NCBI GenBank assembly: GCA_027482245.1
Contig: JAIXWG010000026.1
Location: 1 to 64,000, forward strand
DNA from: Acetobacteraceae bacterium
GTDB lineage: Bacteria; Pseudomonadota; Alphaproteobacteria; Acetobacterales; Acetobacteraceae
Length of the DNA: 64,000 bases
Direction of reading: 5' to 3'
The translations under genes were made by a program, and so were the position numbers. Positions 8,401 to 16,735 of this stretch are shown here, one piece after another (the stretch's first letter is position 1; every line of letters starts with the position of its first letter). Under the pieces are notes generated by a model. It saw only the letters and a list, made by a program, of their open reading frames with translations. It was not told the DNA's origin and did not search any database.

Positions 8401-8857
8401 GCACGCTAGGGAGCGAATCACCCGCCAGCAGCAGGCCGCCATCCGGCAGGGCGTCGATGCGCTGCGCGGTCACCGGGTCGCCCGGCGGGAAGATCAGCCC
8501 GCCCGTCCCGGCATCGACCCACGGCGGAGACAGTTGCGGATCGCCTTCAGCCGCGACGACGTCGAACCGGCGCTGCGCTACTTCCGCCAGCGGCGCCGTG
8601 CAATCGGCTTGCGCGACGAAGGCGCCAGGCTGCTGAGGGGTGAAGCTGGCCGTGACACGCCCGGCGGCATCCGCGACCATGCCGGGGATGACCAGCAGGC
8701 CGACAACGGACAGGTCCACCACCGCACCCGGGACCGGCGCGCCGTCCTGATCCGTGACGAAGCATTCCACCGCCACGGCCGAGCCCAGGGTGGTGCGGGG
8801 ACGCAGGCTGTCGCTGCTGGCCACGCGGACGCGCAGCCGGATATCGGTGACGGCCAT
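5474..8857 (-). CDS. Tail fibre / tailspike with pectate-lyase-like beta-helix
   Basis: A 1127-residue adhesion protein. Residues 1-100 look like an immunoglobulin-like (Big) domain, 165-225 is an Ala-rich probable coiled coil, and DFGAKGDGSTDD (250-261) opens a pectate-lyase-3-type right-handed beta-helix extending to about 760 with many N-x-I/V rungs. The C-terminus has two tandem copies of a domain of about 115 residues (885-1014 and 1015-1127) that share a GRTLVAETG-type core and an AYRD-TRFE ending. Beta-helix tailspikes commonly bind or cut surface polysaccharides. No catalytic residues are assigned here. It starts seven bases after the upstream stop. Confidence 0.8.
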   Translation of the reverse strand: MAVTDIRLRVRVASSDSLRPRTTLGSAVAVECFVTDQDGAPVPGAVVDLSVVGLLVIPGMVADAAGRVTASFTPQQPGAFVAQADCTAPLAEVAQRRFDVVAAEGDPQLSPPWVDAGTGGLIFPPGDPVTAQRIDALPDGGLLLAGDSLPSVRDGAGVRVTGASVLAAAADAGAAAGLDAVEPEVAAAAQARSDAVAARDAAVTAALASAAAARAEVVAGVELMKFRQADTDAVDLTVFAKLGDALTAMDFGAKGDGSTDDQVAFGRAFTAMALRNGGTLDLMGRTYVLNGPAINLPSNVTIRNGWLRKTAADTVNNLFFNPISRTNIRIDGVVFERTGNGQVTGGVIFSGTADAFTTNVRVQNCTFIGCFGAAAERFCSKVWMERNAVLGGGRAFYGFAAGGNATASPGAGVCQDIYINHNYIENVRTEALDINWQVQRSTIIGNICLNCGAGSSGESIDIGGGSESLSYGYTVIGNIVIFDRPNNVIGGITIKVNPTLDLTQYSVVDSNIVVSLQGGGSAGITLSNALRVKVSNNIVRGCSNGILCTSSQREVEITGNHIYECTRRHISFAATQSDLAAIPRRCRIAGNFLGDESTATTFFEGSIYVTNCYDVEVVDNFIVLPATTGTLWVGIRAATGANFARISRNTVIGGSSAIVSTNANPGMVIRDNKLIRQQIRAIWTASGCDDCIVTDNFIRDWSCEGPTTYEALRIAGARPTVANNHMRDTESTRTKNVLFDVASSIRLGRNYWTNDGVSGVVPYNFGSSSVASVDLPPAEVATIATDESYTHLPWTMGHNVLHTGTLTVDRTIALPTSGTTQGVHNGQTLNFTRSGGGTGRLSIGGLRSLATGDWCQVKRIGSSWVVIAYGGVTTGIAVGLDPLDLPRNAELGSAAYWDAEALRGVWMAAQGAAYAITTTDYGRTLVAETGGVTWSLPLLADLPPGWWVRLRNRSTLNITVTRTGSDVIGASDTSLTIAPGGAAILAYRDGTRFEVISALGEAAPALLPGMAPLRVPRVADLGDAAFWPADGLRGQFPEARGAAYQIGPADFGRALVAETGTLTWTLPLLSDLVAGWWVRVVNRSGNTLTIARAGTDVIGAAATSITVADGASAMIAYRDTTRFERIA

Positions 8858-8864
8858 GGCGGGG

Positions 8865-9536
8865 CTACTTCAGCAGCTCGATGGACCACCAGGTGTTCGT
8901 CGCGAGGATGTTCAGCGCGCCGCCGCTATCCTGCGTGACCCGGACATCGAAGTAATCGCCAGCCGCGACCGGCACGATCGCGCCGGCAAGCTGGATCACC
9001 GTGACGTCGGTGCCGCCGGCCGCGAGCGTGCGAACCGCGGGAAGCCCGATGCCTTCATTGGTGCCGTTCTTCAGCACGCGCGCCTTGCGTGATCCGGTGC
9101 CGTTGCTTGCGAAGGTCAACTGGCCAACGAAGCGCACCAGGGACACGCCCGTCGGGATGATGAAGCGCGTCGGCGCGCCGGAGCCCCAGACGTCATCCGT
9201 CTCCCGCACAGGATCAGGCCAGCTGACGGCGGTCTCGGTGTTGTTCGGGATGGACTGGCCGCCCGTCAGCGACAGCAGCGCGCCGCGCGTCGCCTGCTCG
9301 CGGGACAGCAGGTAGATGCTGTCCCGCAACTGCGTCCAGGTGGCCTTGTCCGGGGTGAGGCCGGCGGCGACAACCACCGCCTCAAGCTCGTTGTCGACCA
9401 TGTTCAGCCACCAGTCCGGCACCTCGGTCGCGGGAATGCCGCCGCCAGGGTTGCCGTTGGTGAAATAGCCTCGGGTCGCGGGGGTAGGGACGGAAGGCGC
9501 GGTCGCCACGGCAGTGGCAACATCGATGCGGCGCAT
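8865..9536 (-). CDS. Tail fibre-like protein
   Basis: A 223-residue protein. Residues about 40-75 carry the WWLNMVDNELEAVV...GLTPDKATWTQL pattern typical of the N-terminal region of many tail fibre proteins. The C-terminal half is beta-rich and resembles the C1q-like or jelly-roll tips of fibres. I use the internal ATG at 9536 because GGAGAAG lies at good spacing before it; the upstream in-frame ATG has none. It lies between the baseplate gp48 gene and the large spike gene, so it probably links the spike to the baseplate. Confidence 0.65.
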   Translation of the reverse strand: MRRIDVATAVATAPSVPTPATRGYFTNGNPGGGIPATEVPDWWLNMVDNELEAVVVAAGLTPDKATWTQLRDSIYLLSREQATRGALLSLTGGQSIPNNTETAVSWPDPVRETDDVWGSGAPTRFIIPTGVSLVRFVGQLTFASNGTGSRKARVLKNGTNEGIGLPAVRTLAAGGTDVTVIQLAGAIVPVAAGDYFDVRVTQDSGGALNILATNTWWSIELLK

Positions 9537-9537
9537 G

Positions 9538-10122
9538 TCACTCTTCTCCGTAGGCAAACAGGACGAGGGTGTGGGCGGGGCGGATGCTGCCGATCACGCA
9601 TTCCAGGACTTCGTTGCCCCAGGCGCGCAGCGGATCGCCGGCGCAGGACTGGCCCGCGCGGAAGGTCGTGACGGTCACGGCCGGCGCGCGGATGCGCCAG
9701 GTGTGCGCCCAGGCTTCGCCGTAGAGCGGCGTGCCGGCGCGGCCGCCAGCGGTGAAGGGCGTGAACTCTTCCACCGTCACGGTGAAGCCCAGCGCCGCGG
9801 CGACCTGGATTATGTAGGGGACGGACTGGCCGCCCCGCGCCACCACCGCGTTGCGGCGTTCGGTGGTGGAGGTGGCGACGTCGGTGCAGCCATCCGGCAG
9901 GCCGAAGCTGGCTTCCCATTCGGGCAGCAGTTCCAGCGTCGTCGGCGGGAAGGCTTCGTCCAGCAGCGCGGCGGCGCGGGCGTGGACGGCCATCACGGTC
10001 GGCGCCAGGCCATCGATCACGCGGCGCAGCCCGCTATCGCGCGCCGGCCAGACGATGCCGGGCGGCAGCAGCTGGGACAGCGCTTCGGCGTAGTCGGCGG
10101 CGGTGAGGTCCGGGGCGCGCAT
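9538..10122 (-). CDS. Mu gp48-like baseplate protein (DUF2313)
   Basis: A 194-residue protein of the YmfQ/DUF2313 family. Family signs are the N-terminal LLPPGIVWPAR segment, the LLDEAFPPTTLELLPEWEASFGLP block (about 53-76) and a conserved Cys near the C-terminus. In Mu-like phages gp48 is a baseplate wedge component next to the gp47 baseplate J protein, and here it follows gp47 after a 2-bp gap, keeping the Mu order 45-46-47-48. Confidence 0.88.
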   Translation of the reverse strand: MRAPDLTAADYAEALSQLLPPGIVWPARDSGLRRVIDGLAPTVMAVHARAAALLDEAFPPTTLELLPEWEASFGLPDGCTDVATSTTERRNAVVARGGQSVPYIIQVAAALGFTVTVEEFTPFTAGGRAGTPLYGEAWAHTWRIRAPAVTVTTFRAGQSCAGDPLRAWGNEVLECVIGSIRPAHTLVLFAYGEE

Positions 10123-10124
10123 GA

Positions 10125-11225
10125 TCAGCCCCAGGTCGGCGTGCCGACGACGTGAAGTTCATTCGCCGCGGCCGTGACCGGCGCCGACGGCGCTGCCAGG
10201 GTGAAGCGCGTGACGCCGGGCACCGCATCGATCGCGGCGGAGATCTCGCTGGGGTAGATCGTGCCGCCGGTGGAGGCGCGTTCCAGCAGCATGTCCGCGA
10301 TGGCGGTCAGCACCGCCGGCCGCAGGCTGCTGTCGTTCAGGTCGTTGATGGTGACGTTGATCGGCAGCGCCGTGGGTGCGGCGACATAGACCAGCGCCGT
10401 GGCCGGCCGCAGCGGGTAGATGGCATCCGCCACCAGCAGCTGGTCGCCGGTGGCGGGCCCGGTGCCGCGCTCTTCCGCCGCCGCGGTGCCGTTGGTGCCG
10501 GAGGGGAAGCCTCCGCTGCCCGATCGGACGTCGTCCAGCATGACGTAGACGACGACGGTCCCGGCGCCGGCGGCGTTCGGCGCCGCCCAGGCGCGCGTAA
10601 CGCCCGGCACCGCCAGCGCCCAGGTGACGTAGTCCGCCGCGGCGCCGCCCTGGGGCGTGGCGGCATAGGCCTGCAGCATGCGGGTGCGCAGCGCGGCGTC
10701 CGTCTCGAGGTCCGCGCCGCCGACGGCCGCCGTGGTGACCGATCCGGTGGCGAGAACGCCTGTCACCGCGCTGGCCAGCGTCAGCGCCGCGCCGACCTCG
10801 ATGTTGCCGGCCGCGCCTGGCGTCTCCGCCTGGATGTCCACTACCGCCGCGCCGCCGGACACCGCGGCGCCAGCCGTGATGGTGTAACGGCGCCCATCGG
10901 CGGCGACCGCGACCGTGTCCGTCGGCAGGGGGGCGCCGTTGGTGCCGGGCCAGGTGGCGCGCCCCGCCGCGGCCGTGGCCGGCTTGCGCGTGACCGCGGC
11001 CAGGGACGCCCAGGCTTCCAGGTATTCGTCCGTTGCGGTGAACGGCACCGCCTGCTGCGCGATCCAGTCGAGGTAGCCGTAGAGCCCATGCGCCAGGCCG
11101 GCGAAGGAGAAGGCGAAGGCGCTTTCGGGCGAGTAGCGGAGCAGCGACAGCACGCCGAGCTGCGACGCGACGTCCGTCTGCGCCTGCTGGATCATCTCGG
11201 ACAGGGTGGGGCGAAGGAATGGCAT
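10125..11225 (-). CDS. Baseplate assembly protein J (Mu gp47-like)
   Basis: A 366-residue baseplate J/gp47 family protein, part of the wedge that connects tail tube, spike and fibres. The N-terminal helix (LRPTLSEMIQQAQTDV), the DEYLEAWASL stretch (near 63-72) and the RTRMLQAYAATPQGG motif are typical. I place the start at 11225, where GGAG lies six bases upstream and the ATG overlaps the gp46 stop by one base; the longer open frame upstream is antisense noise. The C-terminal domain with repeated T-x-F-x-L strands is as expected. Confidence 0.9.
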   Translation of the reverse strand: MPFLRPTLSEMIQQAQTDVASQLGVLSLLRYSPESAFAFSFAGLAHGLYGYLDWIAQQAVPFTATDEYLEAWASLAAVTRKPATAAAGRATWPGTNGAPLPTDTVAVAADGRRYTITAGAAVSGGAAVVDIQAETPGAAGNIEVGAALTLASAVTGVLATGSVTTAAVGGADLETDAALRTRMLQAYAATPQGGAAADYVTWALAVPGVTRAWAAPNAAGAGTVVVYVMLDDVRSGSGGFPSGTNGTAAAEERGTGPATGDQLLVADAIYPLRPATALVYVAAPTALPINVTINDLNDSSLRPAVLTAIADMLLERASTGGTIYPSEISAAIDAVPGVTRFTLAAPSAPVTAAANELHVVGTPTWG

Positions 11226-11668
11226 CAGTTGCTCCATGCCCAGTCCGCGCCGACGGCCACGCGGGCGCCGTCGCTGCGGTAGATCGTGACCGCGATGTGC
11301 ATGCGGGACGTCGTCGCCCATTCGGCAGCGACATCGACGCGGGCGGCGATGCCATCTGAGATCAGCCAGGCCAGGGCTTCGCGGGCATAGTCCTGCGCCA
11401 AGCGCAGCGTCTCCGCGGTCCGCTTCCGGCGCTTCAGCAGCCAGAGCCGCGACCCGATCGGCTGGTCCGCAAAGGCATCCCCCCACCAGCCGCGCCGGTT
11501 GGTGCTGCCGTCGGTCAGCACGTCATCCGGCCCGGCACGCCGATCGGTGAAGAGCGACACCATGACGGCGGAGGCCAGCGGATCGCCGGGCCGCAGGCTG
11601 CCATCCGCAGCGCGCAGCCAGTCGGCCTCGGCGGTCAGGGACCGCCAACCGACATCGATGAAGCTCAT
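11225..11668 (-). CDS. Baseplate protein, Mu gp46-like
   Basis: A 147-residue phage GP46 family protein. The sequence opens MSFIDV, contains the FTDRRA-PDD block and the diagnostic GWWGD motif near residue 60, then an ARVDVAAEW strand. In contractile tails this small protein (T4 gp25 type) initiates sheath polymerisation at the baseplate. It is followed directly by gp47. Confidence 0.85.
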   Translation of the reverse strand: MSFIDVGWRSLTAEADWLRAADGSLRPGDPLASAVMVSLFTDRRAGPDDVLTDGSTNRRGWWGDAFADQPIGSRLWLLKRRKRTAETLRLAQDYAREALAWLISDGIAARVDVAAEWATTSRMHIAVTIYRSDGARVAVGADWAWSN

Positions 11669-11679
11669 GGGATACTCCG

Positions 11680-12168
11680 CTAGGTCGCGGGTGGGCCGCT
11701 GGTGCCGCTGCCGGGGCTGACGCCGGTGTGGACGTGATTGCGGAGGCTGATGCCGTCCGCGATCACGTCGCCGGTCGTCTCCACCAGCGGCGAATTGACC
11801 TGCACCTTCGTGCTGGCGTTCACCTCGATGGTGCCGCCGCGCTTCATGACGATGCTGTCGCCCTCGTCCGTGTGCATCGCGACCTCGCCGGGCGCGAGCG
11901 ACCGCAGGCGGTACCGGCGGTCCCCGGTGGCGATGATGATGCCGTCGGTGCGGTTGCCGCCGAGAAACACGACCAGCGCTTCCGCGCCCGGTTGCGGCAC
12001 GGCCGTGAAGCCGTAGCCGGACAGCAGGCGCAGCCCGTCCCGGGTATCGTCCGGCCCCAGCGCCACCTGGTGGCGCTGCGTCGGGCCATCATCGGAGGAG
12101 GCAGTGATGCGGCCCATGGCGAACATGCTCTGCATGCGCTGCCACAGGCGGGCGATCGCGGTTTCCAT
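11680..12168 (-). CDS. Baseplate spike protein V (Mu gp45-like)
   Basis: A 162-residue central spike protein. An OB-like N-terminal domain (about 15-85) with the GYGFTAVPQPGAEALV pattern is followed by a triple-stranded beta-helix and a tip motif HVH (145-147). In P2 gpV and Mu gp45 the HxH triad from three chains binds an iron ion that sharpens the membrane-piercing tip, so the same is expected here. An 11-bp gap separates it from gp46. Confidence 0.88.
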   Translation of the reverse strand: METAIARLWQRMQSMFAMGRITASSDDGPTQRHQVALGPDDTRDGLRLLSGYGFTAVPQPGAEALVVFLGGNRTDGIIIATGDRRYRLRSLAPGEVAMHTDEGDSIVMKRGGTIEVNASTKVQVNSPLVETTGDVIADGISLRNHVHTGVSPGSGTSGPPAT

Positions 12169-12169
12169 G

Positions 12170-13378
12170 TCAGACGCCGCCGAAGGTTTCGCTGGCGCGC
12201 GGATTGGCCGGCTGCGCGGCGCGCAGTTCGGTCGCCACCTGGTTGTCGAAGGGCTGCAGGATGGTGGGCTGGGGTTCGAAGGCTTCCGGCGGCATCAGCA
12301 CCACCTCCGCCCGCTGGCCCTGGGGGCCGCGCAGGTAGGTGACGTCCCCGATGCACCAGAGCTTCTCCGACAGCTTCAGGGATGGCAGGTGGACCCGCAC
12401 CAGCCGGTTCGGTTCCCACAGCATCCCGGCGCCGTCCCGCCAGCTGTCCACCACGAGCGTCACCGCCTGGGACCGGCCGTAGCGACGGGACATCTCCCAC
12501 CGCCCACGGCGGATGGCGAAGTCGTCGCCGGCGAACTGCTGCTCCACCACGATGTTCCGGCGGCGGCGGCGCGGCACGCCATAGTCCCGGCTGATGTCGA
12601 TGCGGTTCCAGTCGGCGTTGCCGACCGCGCTGGCGATGTCGTCCAGGTTCTCCAGCGCCGTGCGGATCACCCGGTATTCGCTGAAGCGCGCATCCATGCT
12701 GAAGGCGACGTTCGCGCGCTCCACATTCGCGCCCTCCACGAAGCCCGTGGCGTGCCGCTCCGCGCTGACGCGGTTCAGGATCAGGTTCCCGTCCGGCCCC
12801 TCATAGGCCAGGTAGCCGGTGGAGCGGGCCAGGCGCTCGATCACGTCGAAGGGCGTTTCCGTCTGGAAAAGGCCCAGCGTCTCCGCGATGAAGGCGTCCC
12901 CGGCGCGGCTGGTGACCTGGATGCCGTAGGGTTCCGCCAAGCGCTGCGCGGTGGCCAGCAGCGCGGCGTTGCCGATCTGGCTGCCGATGCCGTCGGTGAT
13001 GACGGAGCAATCCACCAGGTCCTGGCACCGGCCGCGGCCGCTGATCTTCACGCCGTGCTGGTTGTAGGCGATGCCGGCGGAGTACCGATCGACATAGCCC
13101 GTGATCACCAGGTCCTGGCCGATCTTCAGCTGGCATTCCTGGCCCGGTTCAATGACGATCTGGCCGGCGCCCGGGAAGTATTCCGTCACCACCAGGTCGA
13201 AGTCGTTGGGCACCCGCTCGCAGCCGCGCGCGATGCGGATGTCCTGCCAGCCCTGCCAGGCGCGGCCGCCGATGGTCAGCGTGACGCGGTCCGGATCCTC
13301 CGGCGCGGGCTGAGACGGCGGCGGCTTGTCGTTCGGGCCGGTGGCGGCCGCGACGGTGGGAAGGCCGGGATCCTCCAT
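12170..13378 (-). CDS. Mu gpP-like baseplate hub protein
   Basis: A 402-residue baseplate hub protein of the Mu gpP / P2 gpD type (T4 gp27-like fold). It begins with a low-complexity Pro-rich leader, then VTLTIGGRAW-GW--IRI near residues 31-46, a central ISGRGRCQDLVDCS motif (about 112-125) and repeated RNIVVEQQFA-type strands. It forms the ring at the end of the tail tube on which the gp45 spike sits. It overlaps the upstream gene by one base. Confidence 0.85.
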   Translation of the reverse strand: MEDPGLPTVAAATGPNDKPPPSQPAPEDPDRVTLTIGGRAWQGWQDIRIARGCERVPNDFDLVVTEYFPGAGQIVIEPGQECQLKIGQDLVITGYVDRYSAGIAYNQHGVKISGRGRCQDLVDCSVITDGIGSQIGNAALLATAQRLAEPYGIQVTSRAGDAFIAETLGLFQTETPFDVIERLARSTGYLAYEGPDGNLILNRVSAERHATGFVEGANVERANVAFSMDARFSEYRVIRTALENLDDIASAVGNADWNRIDISRDYGVPRRRRRNIVVEQQFAGDDFAIRRGRWEMSRRYGRSQAVTLVVDSWRDGAGMLWEPNRLVRVHLPSLKLSEKLWCIGDVTYLRGPQGQRAEVVLMPPEAFEPQPTILQPFDNQVATELRAAQPANPRASETFGGV

Positions 13379-13950
13379 CAGGCCGACGGCGCCCGGTAGC
13401 TGGTGGGCAGGAACAGCGGATGCGGGGCGGCGGACGCGGCCAGCAGGTCATCCGCCCGCGCGCCGTCGCCATAGGCCAGCTGCGCCGCGGCCAACGCGGG
13501 CAGGGGCGCCGGGGTGGCGATGGTCCGAAGGCGGGACAGGTCCGCGCCGCGCGCCGTCAGGTCGCGCGCCACCGCCAGGCGCAGCTTGCGGAAGGCGGCA
13601 TGCACCGCGGCTTCACCGCCATCGGCGGCGGCGATCTCCTCCGCCTGCAGGGCGGCGCAGACGGCATCGCGCAGCGCCTCCGCCTCATCGGCGTTGCCGG
13701 GGGCATAGACGGCCGTCGCGCGGGCCAGCTGCGTCAGCGCGGCGCGCCGGCAGAGCGATGCCATGGCGTCCCGGCCCCGGGCCAGGGCCTGCCCGACGGT
13801 GCCGGCGCCGGCCGCGCCGGTGATGACCAGACCGGCGAGGTCGCCCAGCAGCCGCACGCGGTCCGCCGGATCATCCGCCATGGCGGCCAGCGCGGCCGCC
13901 AGGTCCTGCGCGGCCGCGGCGACGGCGGTCAGTGCTTCATTGCGCGTCAT
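13378..13950 (-). CDS. Hypothetical tail-module protein between gpN and gpP
   Basis: A 190-residue, Ala-rich, almost wholly helical protein that I do not recognise by domain. The ATG at 13950 overlaps the gpN stop in an ATGA junction and the stop overlaps the start of gpP, so it belongs to the tail operon. A long upstream extension of the same frame is antisense noise over gpN. Proteins at this site in related Mu-type modules are also usually unnamed. Confidence 0.6.
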   Translation of the reverse strand: MTRNEALTAVAAAAQDLAAALAAMADDPADRVRLLGDLAGLVITGAAGAGTVGQALARGRDAMASLCRRAALTQLARATAVYAPGNADEAEALRDAVCAALQAEEIAAADGGEAAVHAAFRKLRLAVARDLTARGADLSRLRTIATPAPLPALAAAQLAYGDGARADDLLAASAAPHPLFLPTSYRAPSA

Positions 13951-14729
13951 GACAGCAACTGCGCGGTGGAAACCAGCCGCGCCCCCGCATTGGTGACGCC
14001 TTCGCGCGCCGAATTCAGCCGGGCGATGGACCCGGCCACGGTGTTGGTGGCGGCATTGGTGCGCTGCAGGACGGCCCGCGCCCCGCGGAAGTACCGCCCG
14101 AGCCGCCCCGTCATGTAGTTCTGGCCGGTCAGGCTGCCGACGGCATGGACGGCCGCCGCAGCGTCCCCCACCAGCGCATTCGCCCGCGCCTGGACGGACC
14201 GCGCCACTTCCTGCGCCTGGCGCGCCACGCCGGCGCCGTAGCGCAGGGCGTCGCCCATCTGGCCGAGGAAGCTCTGCTCCGACGCCGTGTCGGCTTCCGC
14301 CGCCGCGTCCTCCGTCTCCTGCGGCGTGTCCGCCTTCACGGCCGGGAAGATGCGGGCGCCATAGGCGACGAAGCGGAACGCGATCTCGATCACCCGGCCG
14401 GCATCCCAGCGGGTGGAGGAGGAGAAGGACAGGCACACGACGTTCAGCGTGCCGAGGGTGGGGTGGACGAGGTCGCCCGGCCCGGGCTGGTTTACCGCCT
14501 TCTCCATGGCGGCGCGCTGCGCCACCGCATCGTCCCCGATCAGGTAGCCGGTGACGCTGCTGGGGGATGTGCCGGCGCCCAGGTCTTCGGGCCATACCTC
14601 GTCCCGATAGGGGTACTGGTGGACCACGATCTGCCGGGCGACGGTCTTCTCCTCCGCCCGCACCTGGAACGGGACGCCGCGCCAGGAGGCGGGGCGGAGC
14701 GTGTCCTTCCAGTAGGTCGTGCCGCTCAT
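13947..14729 (-). CDS. Mu gpN-like DNA circulation / tail protein
   Basis: A 260-residue protein with the DNA-circularisation N-terminal domain of Mu gpN. The diagnostic opening WKDTLRPASWRGVPFQV (residues 7-23) and the RQIVVHQYPYRD block (32-43) are clear, with GPGDLVHPTLG near 83-93. Despite the family name, gpN in Mu is a baseplate/tail component. It overlaps the tape measure gene by 4 bp. Confidence 0.85.
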   Translation of the reverse strand: MSGTTYWKDTLRPASWRGVPFQVRAEEKTVARQIVVHQYPYRDEVWPEDLGAGTSPSSVTGYLIGDDAVAQRAAMEKAVNQPGPGDLVHPTLGTLNVVCLSFSSSTRWDAGRVIEIAFRFVAYGARIFPAVKADTPQETEDAAAEADTASEQSFLGQMGDALRYGAGVARQAQEVARSVQARANALVGDAAAAVHAVGSLTGQNYMTGRLGRYFRGARAVLQRTNAATNTVAGSIARLNSAREGVTNAGARLVSTAQLLS

Positions 14730-16735
14730 GGCGTGTCGATCCCGGGCATGGCGCGCTCCACGCGCGGCGGGCGCGCATCGACGTTGCCGGCGGTGCGGAC
14801 ATCGGCCGTGGTCTGAGGGCCGGCGCCGCGAATGTTCACATCGACGGAGACGGTGCCGCCCGGCGCTGCGGCGGCGCTGGACGGGCCCGCGACCGGCTGG
14901 CCGAGGGCCATGCCCACGCCACGCTCGATGACGTCCGGGGCCAGGCGGCGGCCGTTCTCGACCGCCGTCATGGACCCCACCAGCCGGCGCAGCACGTCGG
15001 AGTTGGTCAGGTCCAGCGTGTCGTTGGGCCCGAGGCCAGTTTCCCGGCTGACGCGCGCGATGTAGCCGGCCGTGTCATTCTCGTTCGGCGGCGCCCAGCG
15101 GGAGACGAGGCGCGCGAGGGTGTTGTCACCGCGGCTGCCGTGAAGCTGCATCTGGCGCACCGACTGCGCGATGCCGGCTTCCATCGTCGGGTAGATGCCG
15201 AAGCGGCCGTCGGAGCGCAGCCCCGGGTTGTTCGCCAGCTGCGCGTTGTGGAAGGACAGGTTCAGCGGGTTGTTGTTCCGCAGGCCGCGAGGAAGGCTGG
15301 GATCGCCCGGGACCGCCAGCGGCACGGTGGCCGATGCCGGCGCCGCGCCACCGCCGCCCATGCGCTGGCGGAAGAGGCCCGACAGGCGGTTCGCGACCTG
15401 GCCGGCGATGTCGGAGGTGGTGGGGCCGCCCGCGCCGGCTTCGGCGCCGGGCATGCCGCCCATCGTCCCGCGCTCGCGCCACAGGCGGCGCCGTTCGGCC
15501 TGCGCCTCCGGCGTGCCGGCCCCGCTCTCGCGGTAGGCCTCTCCCATGCGCGTGATGCCGTAGGCGGCCGCGCCGCCGAAGGCCGCGACGCCGCCCGCCG
15601 TTGTCCCCAGCACGCCCAGCAGCCAACCCGGCAGCTGCACGCCGGCGATGCTGGTCAGCGTCAGGGCAACGCGCCCCAGCGGCAGCAGCAGCCGCGCGGT
15701 GAGCGCCACCGCCAGCGCGCCGATGGCGACTTCCCAGCCGCCGAAGGCCTGCGCGACCCGGTCCGCGACTTCCGCGACATGCGCGATCTGGTCGCCCAGC
15801 CGGGTGACGCCGCCGCCTTGCACCCAGCGATCGATGCCGGTGGCCATGCGTTCGATCCAGCCGGAGAAACCGTCGCTGGCAGTCAGCCACCGCGTCAGGC
15901 GTTCTAGCAGCGGGGTCAGGGCCGGGGCCAGCGCCGCGGCGATGGCGTTGCCCGCCTGGTTGGCGCCGACCTCCAGGCCCCGCCAGGCGCGGCCCAGTTC
16001 GCGCGCGCGCGCCACCTGTTCGTCCGTGGTGCGGCTGTTCGCCGCGCCTTCTTCCCGCATCCGGCGGATGCCTTCCGCGCCCTGGCGCAGGATCGGCAGC
16101 AGGTCTTCCGCCGCGGAGCCGAAAAACACCGTGGCCACTCGGGCCTGCAGCGTGGGATCGCGCAGCCGCTGGATGCGGTCCGCGAGATCCGGCAGCACCT
16201 CCTCGAAATCCCGGGCGCGGCCGCCGGCATCGCGGAATCGCACGCCGAGCAGGTTCAGGTAGTTCACCGCCTCGTTGTTCCGGCCGCCGACGGCATCCGT
16301 CAGCGTGTCCCGCAGGCTGGTGAGACCGGAGGTCATGGACTGGGCGGAGGCGCCGGCCAAGCGCGCGCCGACCTGCCACTGCCCAAGGGACCGGGCGGAG
16401 ATGGCCAGGCGGTCCGAGGCGCGGCCGATGTTCTGGCCGAAGTCCGCCCACTGCGTGATCAGGCGCGCCATGCCGGCGGCCGTGGCGGCGCCGGTCAGCA
16501 CGCCGAACATGGGCAGCACGGCGGAGAGGCGATCGCCCAGCATCCGCGCGCCGTCGGCTGCGTGCTGGAAGCCCACCGCCAGGCGTGACAGGCCGGTGCG
16601 GTCCGCCAGCTGGCGCGTCGCCGCGCCCAGCCGCGCCACCGGCGCCTGCATGCGCGTCAGCGCCGCGTTGATGCGGTTGATCGCTGCCGTCGCGTTGTCG
16701 GTCGCGGTGATGGAGATGCCATAGCCGGCGGCCAT
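14726..16735 (-). CDS. Tail tape measure protein with C-terminal lysozyme-like domain
   Basis: A 669-residue tape measure protein. The N-terminal half is Ala-rich and helical with ITATDNATAAINRI near the start and a hydrophobic region near 330-370. Residues about 483-610 carry a lysozyme-like domain (RGLRNNNPLNL, SRWAPPNENDT, GYIARVSRETG) closely resembling the phage's own endolysin. Such tail-associated lysozymes open the peptidoglycan during injection. The position after the frameshifted chaperone and before gpN is canonical. At 669 residues the predicted tail would be fairly short; that is an estimate. Confidence 0.88.
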   Translation of the reverse strand: MAAGYGISITATDNATAAINRINAALTRMQAPVARLGAATRQLADRTGLSRLAVGFQHAADGARMLGDRLSAVLPMFGVLTGAATAAGMARLITQWADFGQNIGRASDRLAISARSLGQWQVGARLAGASAQSMTSGLTSLRDTLTDAVGGRNNEAVNYLNLLGVRFRDAGGRARDFEEVLPDLADRIQRLRDPTLQARVATVFFGSAAEDLLPILRQGAEGIRRMREEGAANSRTTDEQVARARELGRAWRGLEVGANQAGNAIAAALAPALTPLLERLTRWLTASDGFSGWIERMATGIDRWVQGGGVTRLGDQIAHVAEVADRVAQAFGGWEVAIGALAVALTARLLLPLGRVALTLTSIAGVQLPGWLLGVLGTTAGGVAAFGGAAAYGITRMGEAYRESGAGTPEAQAERRRLWRERGTMGGMPGAEAGAGGPTTSDIAGQVANRLSGLFRQRMGGGGAAPASATVPLAVPGDPSLPRGLRNNNPLNLSFHNAQLANNPGLRSDGRFGIYPTMEAGIAQSVRQMQLHGSRGDNTLARLVSRWAPPNENDTAGYIARVSRETGLGPNDTLDLTNSDVLRRLVGSMTAVENGRRLAPDVIERGVGMALGQPVAGPSSAAAAPGGTVSVDVNIRGAGPQTTADVRTAGNVDARPPRVERAMPGIDTP

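Noticed and set aside
6386..8938. An 850-codon plus-strand open frame opposite the tailspike
   Set aside because: It mirrors the tailspike codon positions, is rich in Arg/His/Gly/Asp in the pattern of antisense frames in G+C-rich DNA, and matches no family.
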